NCBI GenBank assembly: GCA_016214905.1
Contig: JACRMQ010000007.1
Coordinates: 522,408 to 586,407, forward strand
Direction of reading: 5' to 3'
DNA: 64,000 nucleotides
Origin: Ignavibacteriales bacterium
GTDB taxonomy: Bacteria; Bacteroidota; Ignavibacteria; UBA10030; SZUA-254
The notes below the pieces were generated by a model. That model worked only from the letters and a program-made list of their open reading frames with translations. It made no database searches and was not told the origin of the DNA. The position numbers and the translations under genes are program-made. Shown here piece after piece: positions 28,979-38,076 of this stretch (the first letter of the stretch is position 1; each line of letters opens with the position of its first letter).

Positions 28979-28995
28979 ATTTGGAATTTCACAAT

Positions 28996-29442
28996 CTAAC
29001 TCTCGGTTTTATCCAACTTGAACCTTATCCTCAAAAATCCATTCTCAAAACTTGTAGATAAGATTTTAAAATTTCCGATCTCGGAAGTATTGCTGACATG
29101 CGGTCCACTGCACGGACAAGCATCATAATCGCCGATGCGGATTATGCGTATACGTTCGCCGGCATCGTCGGGGAGTTTATTTAAATTAAACATCCGCTCC
29201 GCCTCTTCGCGTGATATAAATTCCTCGGTTACATTCAGGTTAGAATTGATGATTTCATTCACACGCTTTTCAATTTCAAGTTTCTCTTCTGCAGTTAAAT
29301 CGCGGTCGATGTTGTAATCAATTCTCGATTTTTTCTTTTCGATATGAGCATTTATGCTTCTTCCGCGGTTGAACATACGCACCATTGTCTGGTTGACTAT
29401 ATGTTCTGCAGAGTGCATAGGTGGATCGTAATTTTTCGACAT
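28996..29442 (-). CDS. AlaX-like alanyl-tRNA editing protein (stand-alone SAD domain)
   Basis: The 148-residue protein matches the second additional domain of threonyl/alanyl-tRNA synthetases, which in stand-alone form hydrolyses mischarged Ser- or Gly-tRNA(Ala). The zinc ligands are visible: H10 and H14 in MHSAEHIVNQT, and C111 and H115 in CPCSGPHVSNTSEIG. The short length and missing N-terminal beta-barrel place it with minimal AlaX-S types. A trans-editing role is likely by family; the exact substrate is not determinable. It is convergent with the giant gene across a terminator. Confidence 0.8.
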   Translation of the reverse strand: MSKNYDPPMHSAEHIVNQTMVRMFNRGRSINAHIEKKKSRIDYNIDRDLTAEEKLEIEKRVNEIINSNLNVTEEFISREEAERMFNLNKLPDDAGERIRIIRIGDYDACPCSGPHVSNTSEIGNFKILSTSFENGFLRIRFKLDKTES

Positions 29443-29519
29443 ATTTCTTTTCTCTATGATTGAGTATGAATATATTATAAAATTTTACGGCGATATTTGC
29501 AATCTAAGTTTCCTTTTGA

Positions 29520-29557
29520 CCCTCTCCCTGTAATCCCTTTCCCATTCGGGGAGAGGG
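29520..29557. repeat. Hairpin with ccctctccc/gggagaggg arms
   Basis: The 9-base arms at 29520-29528 and 29549-29557 are perfect complements, with a 20-base loop. No T-tract follows. The sequence type (C/T-rich then G/A-rich) is typical of dispersed palindromic intergenic elements. Confidence 0.55.
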
Positions 29558-29582
29558 ATTGTTGGTTTAGCAAAATACGATG

Positions 29583-29681
29583 TAGCCGCGGACTTTTTTT
29601 TGCTGTCTCAAGAAAAATGTCCGCGTTGTATGCTGAAGAACGCAATCATCTCAGGTTAATGCCGGGAGGAGATTGCGGCTA
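29583..29681. repeat. REP-like nested palindrome
   Basis: Outer arms tagccgc (29583-29589) and gcggcta (29675-29681) and inner arms cgcggac (29587-29593) and gtccgcg (29619-29625) make a nested set. This matches the general form of intergenic elements of the tagccgcggac type, here partly eroded. Identity with a named family is not established. Confidence 0.5.
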
Positions 29682-30049
29682 CTGTTTATCAATTATCGAG
29701 ATCGGTGTTGTTGGGATATTAAAAATACGGATCTCCGCTAAAAAGATAGCGGATAAAAATGATCCGCTACTACATTATTTGACATGCGAGAATATTTTTG
29801 TTATTATGTACGGAACAATTAGACGGATGTTTTATAATTTAGACATCACGAAGATATAGGTTGATATACAGAGATCTCACGCGTATAGAGATTTGATTAT
29901 TGAATTATGAGAGTGGTGTGAGTAAATAAAAAAAACTTACGACGATAGACAAACATAAAGATGAATCAGAAGTTTTCAAATTTAAATAAAGTATCCTCCT
30001 CAGTTGTCGACAAAAATAATCGTAACTCAATTTTAAATCGAGATTAATC

Positions 30050-30808
30050 ATGGATAAAAAAATAACAATACTATTCGCGTGTATCATATTTTTGGGTCTT
30101 GCAGTCAGCGCATTCGTTATCGGAAGGTCGATAGAGAGATTCAGAAATGAAGACAGATATATTTCTGTCAGAGGATTCTCAGAGCGTGAGGTGAAAGCCG
30201 ATCTTGCAGTCTGGTCTCTCAAATTAAATGTTGCCAGCGATGATTTATCTGAAGGCAGCAGGTTGATTGATTCTGCGAAAACGAAGGCGATTCAATTCTT
30301 GACTCACAATGGCATCAATTCTGATGAGATTATTCAGAAAGGTTTGCAGGTGAGCGATAGAAAAGCTAAGGAATATGGCTCCACAGGCAACACAAAGGAA
30401 CTCCGGTATATTATCACAAAAATCATCCAGGTCCGTTCCAATAATGTTGATAATGTTCAGAAAGTGAGTCGCATGACAGATGAGTTGCTGCGTGCAGGCG
30501 TTGTTATCTCGTCCACCGAGGATTGGCAGGGAACTGGAATTCGTTTCGTTTTCACTAAACTCAACGAAATAAAGCCAGCCATGCTCGCCGAAGCTACAGG
30601 TAATGCAAAAAACGCAGCCCTCGAATTTGCGAAGGAAAGTAACACAAATCTTGGCAAGATGAGAAAAGCGAGTCAGGGTTTATTCACTATTGTTGATCGG
30701 GACGAAGTGTCTGGCGCACAGGCAGAGAATAACTATTACGGTTCCGGAATCAGTGATTTGTTTAAGAAAGTTCGGGTTGTAGTATCGGTTGAATATTCCA
30801 TTGAGTAA
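30050..30808 (+). CDS. SIMPL (DUF541) domain protein
   Basis: The 252-residue protein has an N-terminal membrane helix or signal anchor (ITILFACIIFLGLAVSAFVIG) and a SIMPL/DUF541 domain starting at ISVRGFSEREVKADLAVW. Internal features are the ILTHNGINSDEI-type helix, IQVRSNNVDNVQKVS and the tail FKKVRVVVSVEYSIE. Such proteins are periplasmic or membrane-attached; bacterial members have been linked to oxidative-stress tolerance, but the mechanism is unclear. It is monocistronic by spacing. Confidence 0.8.
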   Translation: MDKKITILFACIIFLGLAVSAFVIGRSIERFRNEDRYISVRGFSEREVKADLAVWSLKLNVASDDLSEGSRLIDSAKTKAIQFLTHNGINSDEIIQKGLQVSDRKAKEYGSTGNTKELRYIITKIIQVRSNNVDNVQKVSRMTDELLRAGVVISSTEDWQGTGIRFVFTKLNEIKPAMLAEATGNAKNAALEFAKESNTNLGKMRKASQGLFTIVDRDEVSGAQAENNYYGSGISDLFKKVRVVVSVEYSIE

Positions 30809-30922
30809 AGAGATAGATTACCTTACCCTTTTTTACTAAATATTCTCATCGGTACTGCGCATTATACAAAATAACAATGTTGGAATTAATGCTAAATTGA
30901 ACTTTAAGAATTAGGTGGCTCT

Positions 30923-31807
30923 ATGATTCGTCGAATATATTTAGCTTTCATATTGCTTCTTGTAACTTCTTTCTGTTATGGTTTTGCTTACAGTCAGGAT
31001 GACCTGAGCATTTGGAAAGAGTTCATCGGTGCTGTTAAAGATGGCAAGATGGCTGTTGAAAGAATCCGTCCGCACAAACAACTTGGCGATGAGTACAAAT
31101 CAATATTGCTTGGATATTTAGATTCCGTCAGAACGCAAGCATCGCCGGAAGATTGGGCCACTGAACCGGAGGTGATTCGAATTGAAAATCGAATACAGTA
31201 CATTATCCCGTGGAGTACCAGAGGTGAAAAGATATCATATTGTTTTTCGTTTGTCATCGAAGACTCCCGGTGGTATTTCCAGCATCTTGAGGCAATCTTT
31301 GTGCGGTTAGATAAACTTTCAAAACTGCCGGTCTCAGATTTCCCGGATGTTTCAGAACAACAGAAGAGTTGGGCGCGAGAAGAGATTTACTGGTCTTTTG
31401 TTATTCTCAATTTTTATCTGCCTGTCGCTGAAGAAAAAGGTAAGGAACATGCTCTGAATATGCTAAAAGATGGCGGTGGATATTTTGTTGGGGCGAAAAC
31501 ATGGGTGCCGTTTGCCAATCCGCATAGAGCATTTATTCTTTATCTGTGCTGGGAACAGGCAAAGCTGAGAGGCAACGAAGTTACACTTGTGAAGCTCGAA
31601 GATGATGAAGCGATCATCAATTTAAATACACATTTCTTTTCTATTTACTTTACTGCCGCGCACTTGAAACCTAAAATCTCAATAGACGAGTACAAGCAGA
31701 TCTTTGAAACTATCTGGCACGATCGGGCGGCGAACGCGGGCTGGAATCTCGAAATAAAATATGCAGAGGATTACAGAGTGACTTTTAATTTTAAGAGAAA
31801 AAGTTGA
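30923..31807 (+). CDS. Hypothetical exported protein
   Basis: The 294-residue product has a signal peptide (RRIYLAFILLLVTSFCYGFAYSQ) and a soluble, mixed alpha/beta body with many aromatic residues (EDSRWYFQHLEAIFVRL, EEIYWSFVILNFYL, WHDRAANAGWNLEIKY). No domain is recognised. It is preceded by AATTAGGTGGCTCT, a weak ribosome-binding site, and is convergent with the next gene. Function unknown. Confidence 0.55.
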   Translation: MIRRIYLAFILLLVTSFCYGFAYSQDDLSIWKEFIGAVKDGKMAVERIRPHKQLGDEYKSILLGYLDSVRTQASPEDWATEPEVIRIENRIQYIIPWSTRGEKISYCFSFVIEDSRWYFQHLEAIFVRLDKLSKLPVSDFPDVSEQQKSWAREEIYWSFVILNFYLPVAEEKGKEHALNMLKDGGGYFVGAKTWVPFANPHRAFILYLCWEQAKLRGNEVTLVKLEDDEAIINLNTHFFSIYFTAAHLKPKISIDEYKQIFETIWHDRAANAGWNLEIKYAEDYRVTFNFKRKS

Positions 31808-31887
31808 TCGCGGCGACAAGAATATTACAGCGAACAGGTTTATCAGCGATAGTGTTGCGAAAATTGTTTTTTCCCGCTGACCTATCA

Positions 31888-33195
31888 CTAATCACCAGAA
31901 AAGGATATCGAATATCCGCCGCCTCCTGAATTGCCGAACCTTGGATTTACGATGTTGTTGAATATTGAGCCGAAACTATAACTTAATCCGACCGAAACCC
32001 AGTAATTGTATTTTGATTCCTGCTCTTTTCTTCTCAGCAATACTTCTTCATCCGATGAGCCTGCCTTTGCAAGAGACAGCTGATCTCGTTGAATAGTATA
32101 ATCTCCGAATAAATTTACCGATAATCCTTCAACTACTCTCAGTGATAACGACGAAAATGTTCCGATATTGAATTTCTTAATGTCGTGAAAATAGTGCGAT
32201 GCATGCAAAGAAATGCTTGCAGACCCCCAAGGTTGTTTTTGGTCGAGTGTGAGAGAAAGATTTTCGCTGAACAAACGATCATACTTTTTATCGTAAATGG
32301 TCTCTTCATGATAATCGGCGTATTCGAATGTTGGGCGGTATGATAAACGTAAAACTCTTCGTGTCGATTCATTGTAAGGGAAAATATTATATTCTATTGC
32401 AGGTGAAACAGTCGCGCCAAAGTCAAGGTTTCTATATGTGGAGGCGGAGCTTGAGCCGAAAATACCATATGACCAATGGTCATTTATGCTGAAAATCAAA
32501 GAACCGCTGAAACTGCGCGAACGGGAATAATCTTTATAATATATTGTGTCGGCATCATAAAATATCTGCTGATAATACGAACCGTTGTAGGAAAGATTGA
32601 TTTTCGTTTCGGCGGTTACACGGTTTGCCGAAACAGTCCAGAACAAATTTTCGTTTGTGTACGATTTTTCACCGTTGAACATGCCGTTACCGCTCAGACT
32701 GAAAAGCCAGTAATCCCATTTATCCACTACCTTTTCCTGTGCTTCGGGTTTCGAATATTTTATTGAAATCTGGTTGGCAATCGGGGTGTGTGCCGCATAC
32801 CTGATCAAACCTAACTGAATCGTGTTCACAAGTGCCTGCCGGATGTTGTCTTGCGTGTCCGATTTTTTTGATGTGTAAACAAGAGTGTCGTTTACACCCG
32901 CATACTTTTCTTTCCCGATGAAATTGATCGTGTATTCCTGTCCGCCGTTTGCCATCCGTTGAGATGTTGTGTAGACATGAACCTGTGCATCGGCAGGATC
33001 TCTTACGAAATTGACAAAAGTTAGATTGCGGCGCGAGTAATCGCGATCACAGCTACTGCAATCAAGAAAAATTCTGACAGCATCTTTTTGCTCTGTCTCA
33101 GTAGTATCAGCTTGCTCTTGTGCGATGCTCTGCATGATGCAGCACCCGATGAATAATACGATCAAGATAAATCGAGAGAAATGTTTAATACTCAT
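31888..33195 (-). CDS. Conserved hypothetical outer-membrane protein with cysteine-motif N-domain
   Basis: The 435-residue protein has a signal peptide (ending SIAQ). A periplasmic domain of about 130 residues follows, marked by IFLDCSSCDRDYSRRNLTFVNFV, DAQVHVYTTSQR and YTINFIGKEKYAGVNDTL. A 12- to 16-strand beta-barrel completes it (WDYWLFSLSGNG onward, ending YSISFSGD). The N-domain pattern recurs in unnamed proteins of several phyla as far as I recall, with no known function. The CSSC pair could form a disulfide. It appears monocistronic. Confidence 0.6.
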   Translation of the reverse strand: MSIKHFSRFILIVLFIGCCIMQSIAQEQADTTETEQKDAVRIFLDCSSCDRDYSRRNLTFVNFVRDPADAQVHVYTTSQRMANGGQEYTINFIGKEKYAGVNDTLVYTSKKSDTQDNIRQALVNTIQLGLIRYAAHTPIANQISIKYSKPEAQEKVVDKWDYWLFSLSGNGMFNGEKSYTNENLFWTVSANRVTAETKINLSYNGSYYQQIFYDADTIYYKDYSRSRSFSGSLIFSINDHWSYGIFGSSSASTYRNLDFGATVSPAIEYNIFPYNESTRRVLRLSYRPTFEYADYHEETIYDKKYDRLFSENLSLTLDQKQPWGSASISLHASHYFHDIKKFNIGTFSSLSLRVVEGLSVNLFGDYTIQRDQLSLAKAGSSDEEVLLRRKEQESKYNYWVSVGLSYSFGSIFNNIVNPRFGNSGGGGYSISFSGD

Positions 33196-33345
33196 TAAGT
33201 ATACTCCAATGAATAATTTAAATGAGGTTAATATAAATATATTTTGTTGGTAAAACAGAACTTAAATTAGACGAAACAAATGATGCTAAGGTTGACATTC
33301 GGGAAATAAAATTTTATTTCGATATGCAATTACGATAATCATCGC

Positions 33346-34233
33346 CTAATTCATCGATTCGATGGTCTTTATAAGAGGAGTGACTACTTTTAGCTCCAAT
33401 GTTGATTCAACATAAATAAATTGTTTCAAAGATAACCTGCGGCACCATTTTATTTTTTTACCGATAATCAGTTGTGAGGATTTATTAAGATCGGGTTGTT
33501 GAATGCCAAGTTTCTTAAAGAAACGAACTCGATCGCTGCGTGCATCGATTGTAATTTGCGTTATGTTGATCATTCCGCTATCTGTCTCAACCGGTAAAAA
33601 GTAAAATGAATACGATTTAACATCATCGAAAACATCTGCCAAATCGGGTATGCCGTTCTCAATACCTAATCTTCCTTTAATAAATATGAGCTTATCGATG
33701 TGCGGAGATAATAATTCCGCCTTACAGAATGATGGTAGTTCCAATTTTATCAGCGGCAATTTTGACAAAATCTTTCCGGCAATTAACCGGCTTATGTTTT
33801 GCTCTTCCTCGATACCGTTGTCGTTTATAATTGAGATGTAAAATTTCCCCGATACACACTGCAGATGATGAGATGAAGAGCAAACGAATTGTGCAAGCGA
33901 ATCATTGCCGGGACATTTTTTGTGTGAAACTGAAAAGATTCCGAATGCAGCTTCAGGTGAATTCATCTCGTATATATCTACCTTGAAATGAAATGAATCA
34001 ATCCTGACCTCTTGTGCGGTAACTTTCATAAAACCATATTCAAGATAAATATCCGCCCCTCCATTTATATAACCCCATAGAGAATTATGGTCGTATTGCA
34101 CTGTGCGTATAATTTGCCCGTCCGGGATATCTGAAGGAATTAATTGTATCGTTATGTTCTGAGCAAAAGAGATAGAAGCATGCCACGCAAAAAAATAAAA
34201 TAATGGCGATAAATATTTGAAAGAAATCTTCAT
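33346..34233 (-). CDS. DUF6599-like exported protein
   Basis: The 295-residue protein has a signal peptide (ending SFAQ) and the pattern LWGYINGGADIYLEYGF, VDIYEMNSPEAAFGIFSVS and a C-terminal strand-rich part, which fits the DUF6599 family. Its function is not known. It starts 17 bases after the DUF362 gene and is probably co-transcribed with it, so both may serve one periplasmic process. Confidence 0.65.
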   Translation of the reverse strand: MKISFKYLSPLFYFFAWHASISFAQNITIQLIPSDIPDGQIIRTVQYDHNSLWGYINGGADIYLEYGFMKVTAQEVRIDSFHFKVDIYEMNSPEAAFGIFSVSHKKCPGNDSLAQFVCSSSHHLQCVSGKFYISIINDNGIEEEQNISRLIAGKILSKLPLIKLELPSFCKAELLSPHIDKLIFIKGRLGIENGIPDLADVFDDVKSYSFYFLPVETDSGMINITQITIDARSDRVRFFKKLGIQQPDLNKSSQLIIGKKIKWCRRLSLKQFIYVESTLELKVVTPLIKTIESMN

Positions 34234-34250
34234 GTAACCGTCTGAATTGA

Positions 34251-35408
34251 TCAGGATAATTCTATTTTCTTTAAATCAATTTTATTGATATCAGCAACGC
34301 CTAATTTTAAATCTTCGGCTAACTGAAGGAATATTCTGCCTTTCGGCGATTCTTCTTTCTGAATTTTTTCCGCGATCCGCTTGCTGAGGATTATTTCATA
34401 TCCTACACGGTCAACGGCTACCGGATCAGTCCCGACCAACACAGTTTTATACTCTGTGAAAAATTCTGGTGTGGCGCCGGGTCCGCCATTGAAACATCCT
34501 TTTATACCATCCACAATATTTAAAACCACTTTATCGCGCAAAGGCGAGAAGGCGCAGACTTCTGCCGAGGTTTCTGACCACAATTGTTTATGCAGCCTTC
34601 CAGTGTTTGAAACTGAACCGTATGCTAAATTTTTTAAGCAGAGTGTTATTGATGATCCGGCATTCTTCAGTATAGGTATGTTGATTATTTTATCTACCTG
34701 CTGTGTAACAATTTTTGAAAAGTAAGAATGCTTTCCTTCGTTAATCATGTATGGTATGGTCTCAGCGTCGTATTTTTCTTCAACGTCTGCCCAGTAAAAC
34801 CAGTTTTTATCTATCATCTGTTCGCCGTAAAGTTTTCCTTCACTGTCAACGAACGATCCTTTATCGTCTTTTCGTTCAGTTCCGATGATTTTGATTCCGG
34901 GGAAAACTTTTTCTGTAAATCCAACCTCTTGCATCTCAAATTCGCGCCGATCCCAGATAACGAGATTCTTCCTCGGGATTCCTGCCGCTTCCAATTGTTG
35001 AATGATCGCCTGAACTATTTCGATGCTCGTAGATAATGTTACGCCTGCAACCGGATTTACCTTTAGTCCGATAATATCTTTTGGAGTAACAAACATCCGC
35101 CACGCTTCTGAAATATCTTTATTGCCTGTAAGATTAAGCATCCCGGCTTTCACCATCTTGCCTGAAATATTCTGATCTATTTTATTTTTCACGATGCACT
35201 TATCATGGTAAACCTGAACCACTTTCCCCGGAAATTTTCCGGGCATAGAATCAACCGTTCTTGGATATTTAGATGCATCTTTAATGTTGGTTGCAGGTTT
35301 TTCGGGTTTCTTATCTTGAGAGAATAATTTCGACCATTCGGGCTGAAGAAAAATTGTGCCAAGACCTGTAGCGGTCAGTATTCGGAAAAAGTGCCGGCGT
35401 GAGGACAT
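34251..35408 (-). CDS. DUF362 protein with twin-arginine signal (copy 2)
   Basis: The start at 35408 is preferred because AAGGAAC lies upstream and the protein then begins MSSRRHFFRILTATGLG, a clean twin-arginine signal. The longer reading from 35486 adds 26 unlikely hydrophobic residues. The 385-residue product carries the DUF362 pattern: IIGLKVNPVAG, LVIWDRREFEM, KIINIPILKNAGSSITLCLKNL and NIVDGIKGCFNGGPG. Export in folded form suggests a cofactor. It forms a two-gene operon with the DUF6599-like gene and is divergent from a DUF5916 gene. Confidence 0.8.
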   Translation of the reverse strand: MSSRRHFFRILTATGLGTIFLQPEWSKLFSQDKKPEKPATNIKDASKYPRTVDSMPGKFPGKVVQVYHDKCIVKNKIDQNISGKMVKAGMLNLTGNKDISEAWRMFVTPKDIIGLKVNPVAGVTLSTSIEIVQAIIQQLEAAGIPRKNLVIWDRREFEMQEVGFTEKVFPGIKIIGTERKDDKGSFVDSEGKLYGEQMIDKNWFYWADVEEKYDAETIPYMINEGKHSYFSKIVTQQVDKIINIPILKNAGSSITLCLKNLAYGSVSNTGRLHKQLWSETSAEVCAFSPLRDKVVLNIVDGIKGCFNGGPGATPEFFTEYKTVLVGTDPVAVDRVGYEIILSKRIAEKIQKEESPKGRIFLQLAEDLKLGVADINKIDLKKIELS

Positions 35409-35595
35409 ATGAAGTTCCTTATATAATAGAGATAAAGAAAAATTCGGTTCAGGGAAAATAATTAAATATATGATGAAATCAAACATAGTAACATGCGATA
35501 TTCATTTTCATTCTGAAATAATCAAACATTAAAACTTTTTCAATATCTTATCGTACATTCGTGTAACAAAAACATTCAATTTTAGAGAGAATTGC

Positions 35596-37779
35596 ATGAA
35601 TAATGGATTAAAAACTATTTTTTCCCTTACCTGTCTGATATGTTTGTCGATTTTAACTCTTGATGCGGCAGAACCGCTTAAACCCGTTCGCACAAATTTG
35701 TCGCCTGTCATCGATGGTATTTTGGATGATCCGATATGGAAAAATGTAACGCGCGTAACCGATTTTAAAACGTTCCTTCCCGATTTTGGAAAAGATGGTT
35801 CTCAAATAACAATCGGCTATGCGGCTTATGATTCCGAAAATCTTTACTTTGCTTACCGTTGTTTCGATACTGAACCCGATAAAATAAAAACATCGATTAA
35901 CAGCAGAGACAATATTATTCAGGATGATTGGGTTTGCATTAATCTTGATTCGTTCAACGATCAACAAGCGCTGACTGCATTCTACATCAATCCTAATGGT
36001 ATTCAAGCTGACAGTAAATTTTCTGCCGGGAATGAAGATTTCAATGGAGATCTTGTATGGTATAGTGCTGGAAAACTGATAGACTCCGGTTATATCGTTG
36101 AAGTACAAATTCCGCTTAAAAGCTTGCGGTATTCCGATAAGGAACCCGTGATCATGAGCGTGATGTTCGAAAGATATATCAGTCGATTTTCTGAACACAG
36201 CAGTTTTCCCGAACTCGATCCCGCTAAAGGGATGTCAATTTTGACCCAGATGGTCCCACTGGAGTATTCCGGAATTAAACATTATACATTGCTTGAACTT
36301 TTACCTGCAGTTACTTATTCATACAAATCAACATTAGAAAAAAACCGGTTGGTAAAAGATGAAAGCAAACCCGATTTAAGTTTGACGATGAAATATGGTA
36401 TAACTTCCGATTTGGTGCTTGATGGAACATTGAATCCGGATTTTAGTCAAATAGAATCAGACGCAGGTCAGGTTGATGTAAATTTGCGGTACGATCTTTT
36501 CTATGCGGAGAAACGCCCGTTCTTTCTTGAGGGTTATGAAAATTTCCGGATAGCGGCAACACAAGCGTCTGAATTGGACCCGGTTGTTTCACTTGTCCAT
36601 ACAAGAACGATAGTAAACCCGATAGCCGGAATAAAACTTACCGGAAAAATAAATAAGAATAATACTATATCGTCGATATATGCAGCAGACGAATTACCGG
36701 ATGAATTCAACATCGAAGGAAAATATTCCCATGTTCCAATAGTACGTGTGAAATCTGCTTTATCTGATGACAGTTATATCGGTGGACTAGCAGCGAGCGT
36801 GGAAAAGAAAGATTCTTACAACCGCGTAATCGGGTTGGATGAAATGTACAGACTCGGAGATGAAAGTATGCTGGAATCTCATTTCCTCGGGTCGTTTTCG
36901 AAATACACTGGGGCAGGAGATAAAATAAACGGTCATGCGTTAGGTATAAATTACTCGAAATCTACACGCGATCTAGGATTCGGCGTTTCAGTGAAAGAAA
37001 TTTCAAAAGATTTTGCCGCCGATATGGGATATATAAATAGGACGGGAATATTCAGTTTCACCGGTCTTATTCGCCCCCGGTACTATCCTAAATCTGATTT
37101 TTTTCAGTTCATAACATTCGAAGTTTTCACAGGTCAGACTAAAGATAAATACAGTAATCTCTGGGAAACATTCAACCATGTTTCAATCCAACCGTATTTT
37201 CTCGGAAGTTTAACTGCAAAAGCAAAATATTCCTACTCAACTGAAATTTTCAGAGGGGAAAAATTTAAAACGGGCGGATTTCATTTTCTTTTTGGCGGAC
37301 AATTCTCAAAGGAATTCAACGCGTCAATTCTTTATCGGCATATAAATTCAATTTATTATGAAAGGGATCCGTTAAAGAATCCATTTCAGGGAGTAACTAA
37401 CCGTATTACTGTTGCGGCTTTATATCAGCCGTTTGATCAACTTTCGGCAGAAGCAAATTTTATTTTTTCGGATTTTCACAGCACATCCGGAGAAAAACTT
37501 TACAGGTATCCTCTTTACAGGGGTAAGCTCACATATCAGTTAAATAAATATCTCTTCTTCCGTGGAATTGCGGAATACAACGAGTATAAAAAAATATTAA
37601 TTACCGATTTCCTCGCCTCTTTCACTTATATCCCCGGAACAGTTGCTTACCTCGGATATGGTTCGATGTACGAAAAAATAAATTGGAATGAAGATACTGA
37701 TATGTATGACTCAAGCAATCGTTTTCTGGAATCGGCACGTGGATTGTTTTTCAAAATGTCTTATCTCTGGAGATTGTAA
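35596..37779 (+). CDS. DUF5916 outer-membrane protein with CBM9-like domain (copy 2)
   Basis: The 727-residue protein has a signal peptide (ending LDAA), a CBM9-like domain (SPVIDGILDDPIWKN, about 30-225), and a barrel region with NPDFSQIESDAGQ near residue 280 and EKRPFFLEGYENF. It ends in an aromatic-rich strand (FFKMSYLWRL). It is the first of two tandem paralogues with copy 3, separated by 297 bases. Ligand unknown; surface binding or transport is inferred from the family. Confidence 0.8.
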   Translation: MNNGLKTIFSLTCLICLSILTLDAAEPLKPVRTNLSPVIDGILDDPIWKNVTRVTDFKTFLPDFGKDGSQITIGYAAYDSENLYFAYRCFDTEPDKIKTSINSRDNIIQDDWVCINLDSFNDQQALTAFYINPNGIQADSKFSAGNEDFNGDLVWYSAGKLIDSGYIVEVQIPLKSLRYSDKEPVIMSVMFERYISRFSEHSSFPELDPAKGMSILTQMVPLEYSGIKHYTLLELLPAVTYSYKSTLEKNRLVKDESKPDLSLTMKYGITSDLVLDGTLNPDFSQIESDAGQVDVNLRYDLFYAEKRPFFLEGYENFRIAATQASELDPVVSLVHTRTIVNPIAGIKLTGKINKNNTISSIYAADELPDEFNIEGKYSHVPIVRVKSALSDDSYIGGLAASVEKKDSYNRVIGLDEMYRLGDESMLESHFLGSFSKYTGAGDKINGHALGINYSKSTRDLGFGVSVKEISKDFAADMGYINRTGIFSFTGLIRPRYYPKSDFFQFITFEVFTGQTKDKYSNLWETFNHVSIQPYFLGSLTAKAKYSYSTEIFRGEKFKTGGFHFLFGGQFSKEFNASILYRHINSIYYERDPLKNPFQGVTNRITVAALYQPFDQLSAEANFIFSDFHSTSGEKLYRYPLYRGKLTYQLNKYLFFRGIAEYNEYKKILITDFLASFTYIPGTVAYLGYGSMYEKINWNEDTDMYDSSNRFLESARGLFFKMSYLWRL

Positions 37780-38076
37780 TATATTTTATATTATGGTGTT
37801 TAATTTGACGTGGATAATCAAAAATTCAACATTGCGGATCGTAAAAAACTGTGGCTTTTATATTCATCAGGAGAAACCGGATGAGTATTTCAAAATAGTG
37901 AGGGATTTTTTGAAGTAAGAAAGCTTAAACCTGTTGAGGTTCTATGGTGGAGGATTAATAATATCCGAATATGTAAACCTTTTAGTGATTTCTCTCGTAT
38001 ATATGGTATAACAAATATCGCACAAGACCATTGGCGAAAGATAATTGTGTCGTAAGAATTTCAATCGGAGAATTAT

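Larger units (their letters stand above)
29443..30049. other. 607-base gene-free region with palindromic repeats
   Basis: No credible gene is seen. The stretch holds a pyrimidine/purine hairpin (29520-29557) and a REP-like palindrome block (29583-29681), followed by about 350 bases of AT-rich DNA leading to the SIMPL gene. A 120-codon open frame at 29497-29859 runs through both palindromes and has no family resemblance. Confidence 0.6.

Noticed and set aside
29497-29859. 120-codon plus-strand open frame
   Set aside because: Runs through two palindromic elements, lacks a ribosome-binding site and encodes a composition unlike any neighbour.
35653-36198. 181-codon minus-strand open frame
   Set aside because: Entirely antisense to DUF5916 copy 2, a clear family member.
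37688-37918. 76-codon frame after DUF5916 copy 2
   Set aside because: Starts within the end of the gene and has random composition; it covers a 297-base spacer.
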